From assembly GCA_937875615.1 (NCBI GenBank), contig CALNBU010000759.1, positions 1 to 11,136 of the forward strand: DNA of 11,136 bases, in the 5' to 3' direction. Each line of letters starts with the position of its first letter. Position 1 is the stretch's first letter. Origin of the DNA: an uncultured Archangium sp. Its GTDB lineage: Bacteria > Myxococcota > Myxococcia > Myxococcales > Myxococcaceae. The notes below the pieces were generated by a model. The model was not told the DNA's origin. It saw only the letters and a program-made list of their open reading frames with translations, and made no database searches. Position numbers and translations under genes: made by a program. Positions 1 to 6,196 of this stretch are shown here, in pieces.

Positions 1-1
1 C

Positions 2-457
2 GGAGACGAGACGCTCGCGCTGGGCACCACCGATCGCGCGCGCATCGCAGCCGGCGAGCGCGGCGAGCCGCTGCGCGTCGTCTATGATCCATCGAGCCCC
101 CGCCGGGCGCGCTTCGAGGGCACCGACGCCTCCATCTTCGGGCTGGCGGTGCTGCTGCCCGGCTTCTTCGCGTTCGCCGGCGGCCTCGGCCTGCTGCTCT
201 CGCTGCGCTCGCTGCTGCGCGCCCGGAACATCTACGTCAACGGCGAGCCGGCCCACGCCACCGTGACGCACGTCGCGTCCACCGACATGCACCGCAACCG
301 CATGCAGGTCTATCGCGTCGAGTACACCTTCCACGCCTTGCCCGGCGGCGCCGCGCGCGGCCACTTCGACACCGTCGAGCCGCCCCCCGTGGAGACGCGC
401 TTGTGGGTGCTGTACCTCCCCGGCGCACCACACCGGAACCTGGTGTACCCGGGCTGA
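2..457 (+). CDS. DUF3592-like membrane protein, C-terminal part
   Basis: Partial gene: the frame is open from the left edge and ends at TGA 455-457, giving 151 visible residues. It has one clear hydrophobic membrane segment (visible residues about 43-67, Phe/Leu/Gly/Ala-rich). On both sides of it lie matching soluble pieces: one ends in RVVYDPSSPRRARFEG, the other starts with a NGEPAHATVTHV-like strand, continues through YRVEYTFHALPGG and ends in LWVLYLPGAPHRNLVYPG. This pattern (strand-rich domain ending in a V-x-YDP-x-x-P-like turn, repeated around membrane helices) is that of DUF3592-family proteins, whose function is unknown. The visible part therefore holds the tail of a first copy, a helix and a complete second copy. 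It converges on the VWA gene, with both stop codons inside one hairpin. The family call rests on pattern recognition, not a search; that it is a real gene is fairly secure from codon use and membrane topology. Confidence 0.6.
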   Translation, partial: GDETLALGTTDRARIAAGERGEPLRVVYDPSSPRRARFEGTDASIFGLAVLLPGFFAFAGGLGLLLSLRSLLRARNIYVNGEPAHATVTHVASTDMHRNRMQVYRVEYTFHALPGGAARGHFDTVEPPPVETRLWVLYLPGAPHRNLVYPG

Positions 458-472
458 GCTGCGGCTCAGCTC
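451..472. terminator. Hairpin spanning both convergent stop codons
   Basis: A 7-bp perfect inverted repeat (GCTGAGC 453-459, GCTCAGC 464-470) with a TGCG loop can be extended by a G-T and a G-C pair. It contains the TGA of the upstream plus-strand gene (455-457) and the TGA of the minus-strand VWA gene (466-468). It sits where a bidirectional terminator is expected, but there is no T-tract on either side. An intrinsic terminator is therefore only possible; it may instead stabilise 3' ends or be chance. Confidence 0.4.
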
Positions 473-1698
473 CGCCGACGGTAGGCGTGCAGCGGGATGA
501 CCTGACTCACGTTGGTGTTCGCCCGCGCCGACTGGGCCCGGCGGATGAGCAGCGGGATGTCGCCCTCGCCGCGCTCCACCGCCAACCGGAGATCTCCCAG
601 GCGCTCCAGGTGACGCCGCACGGGGATCCCCTCTGCGTCGAGCGCCACGATGCTGCGCGCGTGCGCCTCCGCGGACTCCAGCTGCTGCTCCGCCCTCGCG
701 AGCTCCTTGCGCGCCAGCGACAGCCACGCCGCGGTCTCCTCCGCCACCAGCTCCAGCTCATGGGACAGCCCGACGATCAACCGGCCGCGCGGAGAGTCCC
801 CCTCCACCCGCTCCGGCTCGATGTGCCAGTGCCGGGTGTCGTTGTTCTCTCGCGCCGTGGCGTGCAACGCCACGCTCCAGTCGGGCCGGGTGACGGTGCC
901 GGCCAGCAGCACCCGGCGCGCGTAGTCCGAAGAGACGTCTCCCAGGCTCACCTCGAGCGCCGACTGATCCACCGATGAAGGGAAGGCGTGGCACACGGTG
1001 AGCGCGAGGAACCCGGCCGGCTCCACGCGCAGCTTCGCCTCGCTCGCCACCTGCCCAGAGATGTTGGCCACCACGCCCCCCATGGCCTCACCGAGGCCCT
1101 CTGGCCCGTCGACGTGCTCGTAGCCGTTGCCCGAGGGCTGGGTGAGCGCGTCGAGGATCTCCGCCATGTAGTGCTTGGCCAGGCCCAGCGCGTGCACCGA
1201 CACCTTCTCGCCCGCCAGCCGGATACCCAGGGCGTCAAAGGCCTCCTGGGTGTCCGGGCCCACCGAGGGCTCACCGTCGGTCAGGAGGAGGATGCGCGGC
1301 GTGCGACCCGGCACCAGGGTGCGCTTGAGCCCCTTGAGCGCGAGCTCCAACGCGCCGTGGAGCGAGGTGCCCCGCCCGGTCTGGATGCCCACCAGCGCGT
1401 CGGTCATCTGCCGCTTGCCGCGCGCGTCCATCTGCGTGAGCGGCACCCGCTGCTCGGCCACCCCGTCGAAGAGCACCAGCCCCAGGAAGTCCTCCGGCTG
1501 GGAGCGCTCCACCAGCTGCTGCGCCGCCTCCACCGCGGCCGACAACGGCGCGCCCTTCATCGAGCCGCTGCGGTCGAGCACCAGGTTCACCATCACCGGC
1601 GCGCGCAGCTCCTCCGGGGTGGCCTCTCCGGTGACCAGCACCAGCCCGTCTTTGTGATCTCCACGGGTGGCTTCAACACTCCAGGCGGTCCATTGCAT
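466..1698 (-). CDS. VWA (von Willebrand factor A) domain protein
   Basis: About 410 residues. The VWA domain occupies roughly residues 30-215 and has a complete MIDAS metal site: DRSGS (Asp42, Ser44, Ser46), the Thr in GRGTSLHGAL (Thr111) and the Asp in LLLTDGEPS (Asp141). It should therefore bind a divalent cation and mediate metal-dependent protein contacts. The remaining half is a beta-rich domain followed by a charged helix (about residues 320-355, WLSLARKELARAEQQLESAEA) that could form a coiled coil. No signal peptide or membrane segment is seen, so it is probably cytoplasmic. I chose the ATG at 1696-1698, which has a purine-rich GGGGGAGG upstream with 11-nt spacing. A GTG at 1723-1725 would add nine residues and also has a distant GGAGGGG, so the start is uncertain. 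The nearest families are the Ca-activated-channel-like/YfbK-like bacterial VWA proteins. The partner is unknown, and no AAA+ MoxR gene lies beside it in the window. Confidence 0.88.
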   Translation of the reverse strand: MQWTAWSVEATRGDHKDGLVLVTGEATPEELRAPVMVNLVLDRSGSMKGAPLSAAVEAAQQLVERSQPEDFLGLVLFDGVAEQRVPLTQMDARGKRQMTDALVGIQTGRGTSLHGALELALKGLKRTLVPGRTPRILLLTDGEPSVGPDTQEAFDALGIRLAGEKVSVHALGLAKHYMAEILDALTQPSGNGYEHVDGPEGLGEAMGGVVANISGQVASEAKLRVEPAGFLALTVCHAFPSSVDQSALEVSLGDVSSDYARRVLLAGTVTRPDWSVALHATARENNDTRHWHIEPERVEGDSPRGRLIVGLSHELELVAEETAAWLSLARKELARAEQQLESAEAHARSIVALDAEGIPVRRHLERLGDLRLAVERGEGDIPLLIRRAQSARANTNVSQVIPLHAYRRRS

Positions 1699-1800
1699 CG
1701 CTTCGGGAGCCTCCCCCGCCTTCACGCCGACGGCAACACCCCTCCAGTCCGAGCGAACCGCGGCGGTGCGGCCCCCTTGACGACGCGCTATGAGGCCTGC
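1699..1800. promoter_or_regulatory. Divergent intergenic region, VWA and cupredoxin genes
   Basis: About 100 bp separate the VWA start (minus) from the cupredoxin start (plus), so both promoters should lie here or reach into the genes. The cupredoxin gene has a plain ribosome site, GAGG at 1792-1795, 5 nt before its ATG. On the minus strand GGGGGAGG (complement of 1710-1717) precedes the VWA ATG. A TTGACG at 1777-1782 looks like a -35 box, but its -10 would fall on the cupredoxin start codon, so I do not assign it. No operator-like inverted repeat is evident. Confidence 0.35.
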
Positions 1801-2181
1801 ATGCGCTCCATCGCCTTCGCCACCCTCCTCGTTCTCTCAGGTTGCCGCAAAGAGGCGCCGCCGGCCGCCGCGCCACCGCCCGCCGCCGCCAGGCCAGCAG
1901 CAGCCGCCGCCACCGGCAACGTCATCGCGCTCGAGGTGACCGCCGACGGCTTCGTACCCGGCAACCTCAAGGTGAAGGCCGGCGAGCCGCTCACCCTCAA
2001 CGTCACCCGCAAGACCGATGAGACCTGCGCCACCGAGCTGCTCATCGACGGCACCGACATCAACGTCCCCCTGCCGCTGTTCAAGACGGTGACCATCAAC
2101 TGGACGCCGAGCGCGCCCGGCTCGGTGAAGTTCGGCTGCGCCATGGACAAGATGATCGGCGGCGTGCTGCTGGTCGAGTAG
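1801..2181 (+). CDS. Cupredoxin-domain lipoprotein
   Basis: 126 residues. The N-terminus is a short lipoprotein signal (MRSIAFATLLVLSGC) with lipobox LSGC, so Cys15 would be lipidated and the protein anchored on the periplasmic side of a membrane. An Ala/Pro-rich linker follows (about residues 19-38), then a single cupredoxin-fold domain (39-126) of the EfeO/Cupredoxin_1 type: VTADGFVPGNLKVKAGEPLTL, the TCATELLI strand, and the closing CAMDKMIGGVLLV loop. Likely metal ligands are Cys76, Cys113, Met115 and/or Met118. No histidine occurs in the domain, unlike classical blue-copper proteins, which suggests copper binding or storage by a thiolate/thioether site; this is an inference. The ATG at 1801 is supported by GAGG 5 nt upstream and by the exact fit of the signal peptide. 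The gene is monocistronic, diverging from the VWA gene and converging with a 4-bp gap on the next gene. Confidence 0.85.
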   Translation: MRSIAFATLLVLSGCRKEAPPAAAPPPAAARPAAAAATGNVIALEVTADGFVPGNLKVKAGEPLTLNVTRKTDETCATELLIDGTDINVPLPLFKTVTINWTPSAPGSVKFGCAMDKMIGGVLLVE

Positions 2182-2185
2182 CCCG

Positions 2186-2722
2186 TCAGGGCCTCCGGAC
2201 GTCGCCCTGCTCGGGCGCGGCCGGCGCCGTGAGCGAGGTCATCGCGCGCCACCCGCCATAGAGCGCGAGCAGAAACACCGCGATGGCCAGCAACACCTTC
2301 GCCTGCCCCGACTCGGCGTCGGGCGCCTGCACGAGGGTCGACAACCCGAGGGCCTCGCTGACGCCGCCGTACTCGCCGGCGTAGCGGGCCATGCGCAGGT
2401 ACTCGTCGGTCACCGCAGAGAAGTTGGTCAGCGAAGCCGGCTGGCCTCGCTGTGGATCTAGGAGCTGGGCTTCGGAGACCTGCGCGACGTCCGCCAACAG
2501 CTTCACCACCGCCTCCACCAGCTCGCTGGAGTCGCGAAACGGCACCCGCACCTCGAGGCCGACCAGGGTCCCCTCGTCGCGGGACGGCGCCACCTCCACC
2601 TGCCCGGCCTCCAACCGGAGCGTCCCCTGCCCCTCGGCGCTCAGCTCCGCGCCGCGGGCGGAGAGCGCCACCACCAGCGCCTCCACGTCACCCTTCAACA
2701 CGAAGTCGTACGAACGCAGCAC
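2186..2722 (-). CDS. Hypothetical protein with C-terminal membrane anchor
   Basis: 178 residues; I do not recognise the family. The first ~135 residues are soluble: an opening YDFVLKGDVEALVVAL strand-helix, a strand-rich stretch (LRLEAGQVEVAP, LVGLEVRVPF), then a helical part (SSELVEAVVKLLADVAQVSEAQLLDPQRG; DEYLRMARYAGEYGG). A hydrophobic helix lies at residues 141-158 (AKVLLAIAVFLLALYGGW), followed by a 20-residue tail that includes Pro/Ala residues. There is no N-terminal signal, so this looks like a tail-anchored inner-membrane protein facing the cytoplasm. The start chosen is GTG 2722-2720 (reading VLRSYDFVLKGD), because the frame upstream loses protein character; no Shine-Dalgarno is visible. 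It diverges from the MBL gene with only 27 bp between starts. Codon positions show the same GC bias as the neighbours, supporting a real gene. Confidence 0.7.
   Translation of the reverse strand: MLRSYDFVLKGDVEALVVALSARGAELSAEGQGTLRLEAGQVEVAPSRDEGTLVGLEVRVPFRDSSELVEAVVKLLADVAQVSEAQLLDPQRGQPASLTNFSAVTDEYLRMARYAGEYGGVSEALGLSTLVQAPDAESGQAKVLLAIAVFLLALYGGWRAMTSLTAPAAPEQGDVRRP
2187..2209. terminator. Weak hairpin at the cupredoxin 3' end
   Basis: A 6-bp perfect inverted repeat (CAGGGC 2187-2192, GCCCTG 2204-2209) with an 11-nt loop begins 5 nt after the cupredoxin stop codon, inside the last codons of the convergent gene. There is no T-tract. The position suits a terminator for the plus-strand gene, but a stem this short is common in DNA of this composition. 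Confidence 0.2.
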
Positions 2723-2749
2723 GGCCCGGGAGTGTAGTCTGGGCCGGCG

Positions 2750-3595
2750 ATGCTGCGCCTCGGTGAAATGACGGTGACGCCGTTGGTCGAAGGTGACTTC
2801 GCGCTCGACGGCGGGGCGCTCTTCGGCGCCGTGCCTCGCCCGCTGTGGGAGCGCCGGTTTCCTCCCGACGAGCGCAACCGCGTGAACCTGGTGACGCGCG
2901 CGATGCTGGTCAGCGGCTGCGGGCGCCACCTGCTGGTGGACCCCGGCATCGGCGAGCGCTGGGACGGAAAGAGCCGGGCCATCTACGGCCTCCACCACGC
3001 CGACGGCGGCCTCGAAGGGGCGCTGGAGCGCGCCGGCCTGACGCGCGCCGACATCACCGACGTGGTGCTCAGCCACCTGCACTTCGACGTCGCCGGCGCG
3101 CTGACCCGGGAAGAGGCCGGGCAGGCGCGGCTGGCCTTCCCCCGCGCCACGGTGCACCTCCAGCGGCGCCACTGGAAGTGGGCGCACCACCCGTCCGAAA
3201 AGGACCGCGGCAGCTTCCGACACCCCGACTTCGCGCTCCTCGAGCGGAGCGGCCAGCTCCACCTGCTGGAGGGCGCCACCGAGCTCTACCCCGGCGTGCA
3301 CCTGGTGGTGAGCGAGGGCCACACCGTGGGCATGCAGCTGGTCCGCCTCGAGCAGGCCGGGCAGACGCTCATGTTCTGCGGAGACCTCATCCCCACCACC
3401 GCGCACCTCCATGCGCCGTGGGTGCCGGCCTTCGACCTCTACCCGCTGACCTCCATCGAGGAGAAGCGGCAGCTCCTCGCGCAGGCGGTCGAAGAGGGCT
3501 GGCGGCTGTTCTTCACCCGCGACCCCGCGCTCGCCGCCTGCACCGTGAAAGACGATGGCGCTGGACAAGTCGTCGTCGATGCGGTTCTGGCCTGA
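2750..3595 (+). CDS. MBL-fold metallo-hydrolase with altered metal site
   Basis: 281 residues, the normal length for single-domain metallo-beta-lactamase-fold hydrolases of the lactonase/YtnP-like type. The order of strands and motifs fits: LLVDPGIG (62-68), SHLHFD (108-113, giving His109, His111, Asp113), EGHTVG with His191, and CGDLIPTTAH with the bridging Asp212. Two canonical ligands are replaced. The last His of HxHxDH is Val114 (SHLHFDVAGAL), and the C-terminal HDP histidine is Arg257 (FFTRDP). Site 1 (His109, His111, His191, Asp212) looks intact, while the second metal site has lost both histidines. It may be mononuclear, have changed chemistry, or be inactive. No signal peptide is present, so it is cytoplasmic. 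The ATG at 2750 fits the family's MxLGxxxVTPLxxG beginning; ATG 2768 is an alternative. It is followed after 3 bp by the methyltransferase gene, so the two probably form an operon. The substrate is unknown. Confidence 0.87.
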   Translation: MLRLGEMTVTPLVEGDFALDGGALFGAVPRPLWERRFPPDERNRVNLVTRAMLVSGCGRHLLVDPGIGERWDGKSRAIYGLHHADGGLEGALERAGLTRADITDVVLSHLHFDVAGALTREEAGQARLAFPRATVHLQRRHWKWAHHPSEKDRGSFRHPDFALLERSGQLHLLEGATELYPGVHLVVSEGHTVGMQLVRLEQAGQTLMFCGDLIPTTAHLHAPWVPAFDLYPLTSIEEKRQLLAQAVEEGWRLFFTRDPALAACTVKDDGAGQVVVDAVLA

Positions 3596-3598
3596 CCC

Positions 3599-4768
3599 GT
3601 GAGCCAGCCCACCATTCGCATCACCAGGAAGGGCGTCGACCGCTGGAAGGCGGGCCACCCGTGGATCTACGAGGCGGACCTCGAGCAGAAGCCGGCCGCC
3701 CTGGAGGGCGGCGAGGTGGTGCGCGTCGAAGATGGCCGCGGCTACTTCCTGGGGCAGGCCTTCTTCTCGCGCGACTCCAAGATCTCCCTGCGCTGGCTCA
3801 GCTGGACCGACGAGGCCGTCGACGACGACTTCTTCCGCGCGCGGCTGGCGACGGCCGACGCGCTCCGGCGCCGCGCGCTCCCCGACGAGACCGCCTACCG
3901 CGTGGTGCACGGCGAGGCCGACCTGCTCCCCGGGCTGGTGGTGGACCGCTTCGGTGACTTCCTCTCCGTGCAGTTCCTCCACAAGGCCACCGAGCAGCGC
4001 AAGGCCGCGTTGACGCGCCTGCTGGTCGAACACTTCCAGCCGAGGGCCATCGTCAACCGCAGCGACGCCAACGTGCGGCGCCTCGAGGGACTGGAGCCCG
4101 AGAAGGGCGTGCTGCACGGCGCGCTCTCCGGGCCCGCCACCTACCGCGAGGGGCACATCACGCTGGAGGTGGACCTGCTCACCGGCCAGAAGACCGGCGC
4201 CTTCCTCGACCAGCGGGACAATCACGTGATGGCCAGCGAGTGGGCGCACGGCGAGGCCCTCGACTGCTTCAGCTACGCCGGCGGCTTCGCCCTGCAGCTG
4301 GCGCTCAAGGCCAGGGCGGTCACCGCGGTGGAGATCTCCGAGGCAGCCTGCGCGCAGATCGAAGCCAACGCGAAGCGCAACGCGCTGGGCAACGTCACCG
4401 CGGTCGCGGCCAACGCCTTCGACTTCCTCCGCGACGCCCTCGACGAAGGGAAGCGCTACGACACCATCGTCCTCGACCCGCCCTCCTTCGCGAAGAACAA
4501 GAGCGCGGTGCAGGCGGCTGCCCGCGGCTACAAGGAGATCAACCTGCGCGCGATGCAGCTGCTGAACCCCGGCGGCGTCCTCATCTCCGCCAGCTGTACC
4601 CACCACATCGACGAGGCCCGCTTCGAGGAGATGCTCGACTCCGCCGCCGCCGACGCGAAGCGGCGGGTGCAGATCCTCGAGAAGCGCGGCGCGGGGAAGG
4701 ACCACCCCGTGCTGTTGAGCCTCCGCGAGACGCGCTACCTCAAGTGCTTCGTGCTGCGCGTGCTGTAG
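3599..4768 (+). CDS. rlmI: RlmI-like 23S rRNA m5C methyltransferase
   Basis: 389 residues, close to the ~396 of E. coli RlmI, which methylates C1962 of 23S rRNA using S-adenosylmethionine. The N-terminal PUA RNA-binding domain (about 4-68, with GHPWIY) is followed by the linker domain (about 70-190). The Rossmann methyltransferase domain holds GQKTGAFLDQRDN (196-208), motif I DCFSYAGGF (222-230), an acidic VEIS (244-247) for the SAM ribose, motif IV DPPSF (293-297) and the catalytic-cysteine motif SASCTHH (Cys333). All key residues are present, so it should be active in the cytoplasm on ribosomal RNA. The exact target base cannot be read from sequence; a paralogue with another target is possible. 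The start is GTG 3599, 3 nt after the MBL stop and without a clear Shine-Dalgarno, suggesting translational coupling. The 3' end overlaps the convergent membrane-protein gene by 34 bp. Confidence 0.9.
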   Translation: MSQPTIRITRKGVDRWKAGHPWIYEADLEQKPAALEGGEVVRVEDGRGYFLGQAFFSRDSKISLRWLSWTDEAVDDDFFRARLATADALRRRALPDETAYRVVHGEADLLPGLVVDRFGDFLSVQFLHKATEQRKAALTRLLVEHFQPRAIVNRSDANVRRLEGLEPEKGVLHGALSGPATYREGHITLEVDLLTGQKTGAFLDQRDNHVMASEWAHGEALDCFSYAGGFALQLALKARAVTAVEISEAACAQIEANAKRNALGNVTAVAANAFDFLRDALDEGKRYDTIVLDPPSFAKNKSAVQAAARGYKEINLRAMQLLNPGGVLISASCTHHIDEARFEEMLDSAAADAKRRVQILEKRGAGKDHPVLLSLRETRYLKCFVLRVL

Positions 4769-5739
4769 TCACGGTTCAGGACCAGCGGCTTCTCGCAGAT
4801 GGCGTCCGCCCCGCTCCGCAGCGCGAGGTAGGTGCCGAGCAACAGCATCAGCGAGACCGGGAACGTCGCCAGCACCGGCAGCCCGCACAGCAGCAACCCC
4901 AGCAGCACCAACAGGCCCCCCAGCGCGCTGATGCCCAGCACCACGAACCGCGAGCCTGACGTCACCCGCCAGACGCGACGGAACGCCTCCAGCGCCCCGC
5001 AGTCCCCCACCTGCACCTCGGCCATGGCGAAGACGGCGTAGGGCAGCACGAGGAACCAGCCCACCAACCCCAGCAACGACAGCACCCCGCCAGCGAGGGA
5101 CAGCACGAGGAGCGCCGACGCCGGGACCCCGTCTCCCGCACTCGACGCCACCTGGACCAACGAAGAGAAGATGGAAGAGAGCGACATCGGCAGGCTCCAC
5201 ACCACCTGGATGCCGACGAAGCTGGCGAAGCGCCCCGCCTGGCTCACCAGGCGATCCAACCCACCGGGCCCGCCCACCAGGTAGTCCATCAGCAACCGCA
5301 GCAACCCGGCCCAGACGAAGGCCTGCACGAAGAGGCCCACCACCAGGGTCAACACCGACGAGACGGCGTACAGAATCGCGAGGTCCACCGTCGAGCGCGA
5401 GGCCTGTTCGGACATCTGTCCGAACACCAGGACGATCCCCAGCTGCACCACCATGTGCGCCATCACCACCGCACCCAGCGACAGCGCCGTCGCCACCACG
5501 GGAATCACCGGCGCCCGCTTGAACGACTCCCACGCATAGGCCAGCACCTCGGAGAACGGCGCGGTGGGCCCCAGCGAGAAGGTGCCCGGCTGCTGCGCGT
5601 CGGAGCAGGCCGTGCACCGCGCCTGCGCGCCATGTGCACAGCACGGCGCGCACATGAAGCGCCCGCAGCGCTCGCACACGGCCAGCGCGACCTCGGTGGT
5701 ATGAACAGCACAGAATGCGTCGACGGGAGCGGGCAGCAT
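4735..5739 (-). CDS. B-box-type zinc finger, multi-pass membrane protein
   Basis: 334 residues. The N-terminal ~46 residues form a cysteine/histidine cluster resembling a B-box zinc finger (C10-x2-H13, C22-x2-C25, C30-x2-C33-C34, H36, C42-x2-C45). It probably binds zinc and mediates protein contacts. Residues ~55-75 form a soluble link. After that come about six hydrophobic segments (roughly 78-104, 118-146, 170-192, 208-236, 264-284, 286-306), with a conserved-looking cytoplasmic stretch DCGALEAFRRVWRVT (246-260). The membrane part resembles the DUF4013/glycerophosphodiesterase-membrane-domain class of six-helix proteins, which have no catalytic residues. The fold call is inference. The start is ATG 5739-5737, directly before the zinc finger; the frame is open further upstream but not protein-like. 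The gene overlaps the methyltransferase tail-to-tail by 34 bp and its start codon overlaps that of the divergent YkgJ gene. The function is unknown. Confidence 0.82.
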   Translation of the reverse strand: MLPAPVDAFCAVHTTEVALAVCERCGRFMCAPCCAHGAQARCTACSDAQQPGTFSLGPTAPFSEVLAYAWESFKRAPVIPVVATALSLGAVVMAHMVVQLGIVLVFGQMSEQASRSTVDLAILYAVSSVLTLVVGLFVQAFVWAGLLRLLMDYLVGGPGGLDRLVSQAGRFASFVGIQVVWSLPMSLSSIFSSLVQVASSAGDGVPASALLVLSLAGGVLSLLGLVGWFLVLPYAVFAMAEVQVGDCGALEAFRRVWRVTSGSRFVVLGISALGGLLVLLGLLLCGLPVLATFPVSLMLLLGTYLALRSGADAICEKPLVLNRDYSTRSTKHLR

Positions 5740-6196
5740 GAGTTGGAACACTGTACCCGGACCCGCGCGCCGCGCGGCGATGCGTGAGACAGAGGCGGTG
5801 TTGCGCAAGGCCGACGCCGCCTGGAGTCGCCACGGGTGCCCGGCCTCCGGCGAGTGCTGCCAGCTGGCGATGACGCGCCGCGAGCCCTGGCTGTGGCCCA
5901 GCGAGTGGGCGCTGTTGCTCGAGCGCCTGCGCCGCGAGGGCCGGAAGCTGCCACCGCCGCGCGCCGATGGCGGCTGTCCGTTCCTCGACGGGGCCGGCCT
6001 CCGTTGCACCGTCTACGAGAGCCGGCCCTTTGGCTGCCGCACCTTCTTCTGCGCCCGCATCACCGGGCCCACACGACAGCCGGCCACCGAGACCAACGGC
6101 CTGCTGGAGCGCCTCGCCGCGCTCAACCTCGCGCTCGATGACGAGGCGACGCCGCGCGCCATCCTCGACTGGGCCGCCTCAGGCCGCCTCGAGTGA
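5738..6196 (+). CDS. YkgJ-family cysteine-cluster protein
   Basis: 152 residues. It has the conserved cysteine pattern of the YkgJ / zinc-or-iron-chelating family (CxxCxxCC-like): GCPASGECC (Cys34, Cys40, Cys41), then CPFLDGAGLRCTVYESRPFGCRTFFC (Cys80, Cys90, Cys100, Cys105). The family is thought to bind an Fe-S cluster or zinc; its biochemical role is unsettled. No signal peptide is present, so it is cytoplasmic. The start is uncertain: ATG 5738 has GGGAG about 9 nt upstream and is used here, but an ATG at 5780 (MRETEAVLRKAD) gives a more family-like N-terminus and would leave a 40-bp divergent gap. The last 18 bp overlap the convergent CBS gene. Confidence 0.85.
   Translation: MSWNTVPGPARRAAMRETEAVLRKADAAWSRHGCPASGECCQLAMTRREPWLWPSEWALLLERLRREGRKLPPPRADGGCPFLDGAGLRCTVYESRPFGCRTFFCARITGPTRQPATETNGLLERLAALNLALDDEATPRAILDWAASGRLE

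Noticed and set aside
1777..1782. TTGACG as a -35 promoter box for the cupredoxin gene
   Set aside because: At standard spacing the -10 element would fall on the start codon, and no -10-like sequence is there.
988..1800. In-frame plus-strand extension upstream of the cupredoxin gene
   Set aside because: It is antisense to the VWA gene and not protein-like. A lipoprotein signal begins exactly at the ATG at 1801 with GAGG 5 nt before it.
2723..4705. Long minus-strand open frame running into the hypothetical gene from opposite the MBL and rRNA methyltransferase genes
   Set aside because: Only the part after GTG 2722 has protein-like sequence; the rest is the antisense shadow of two well-supported genes.
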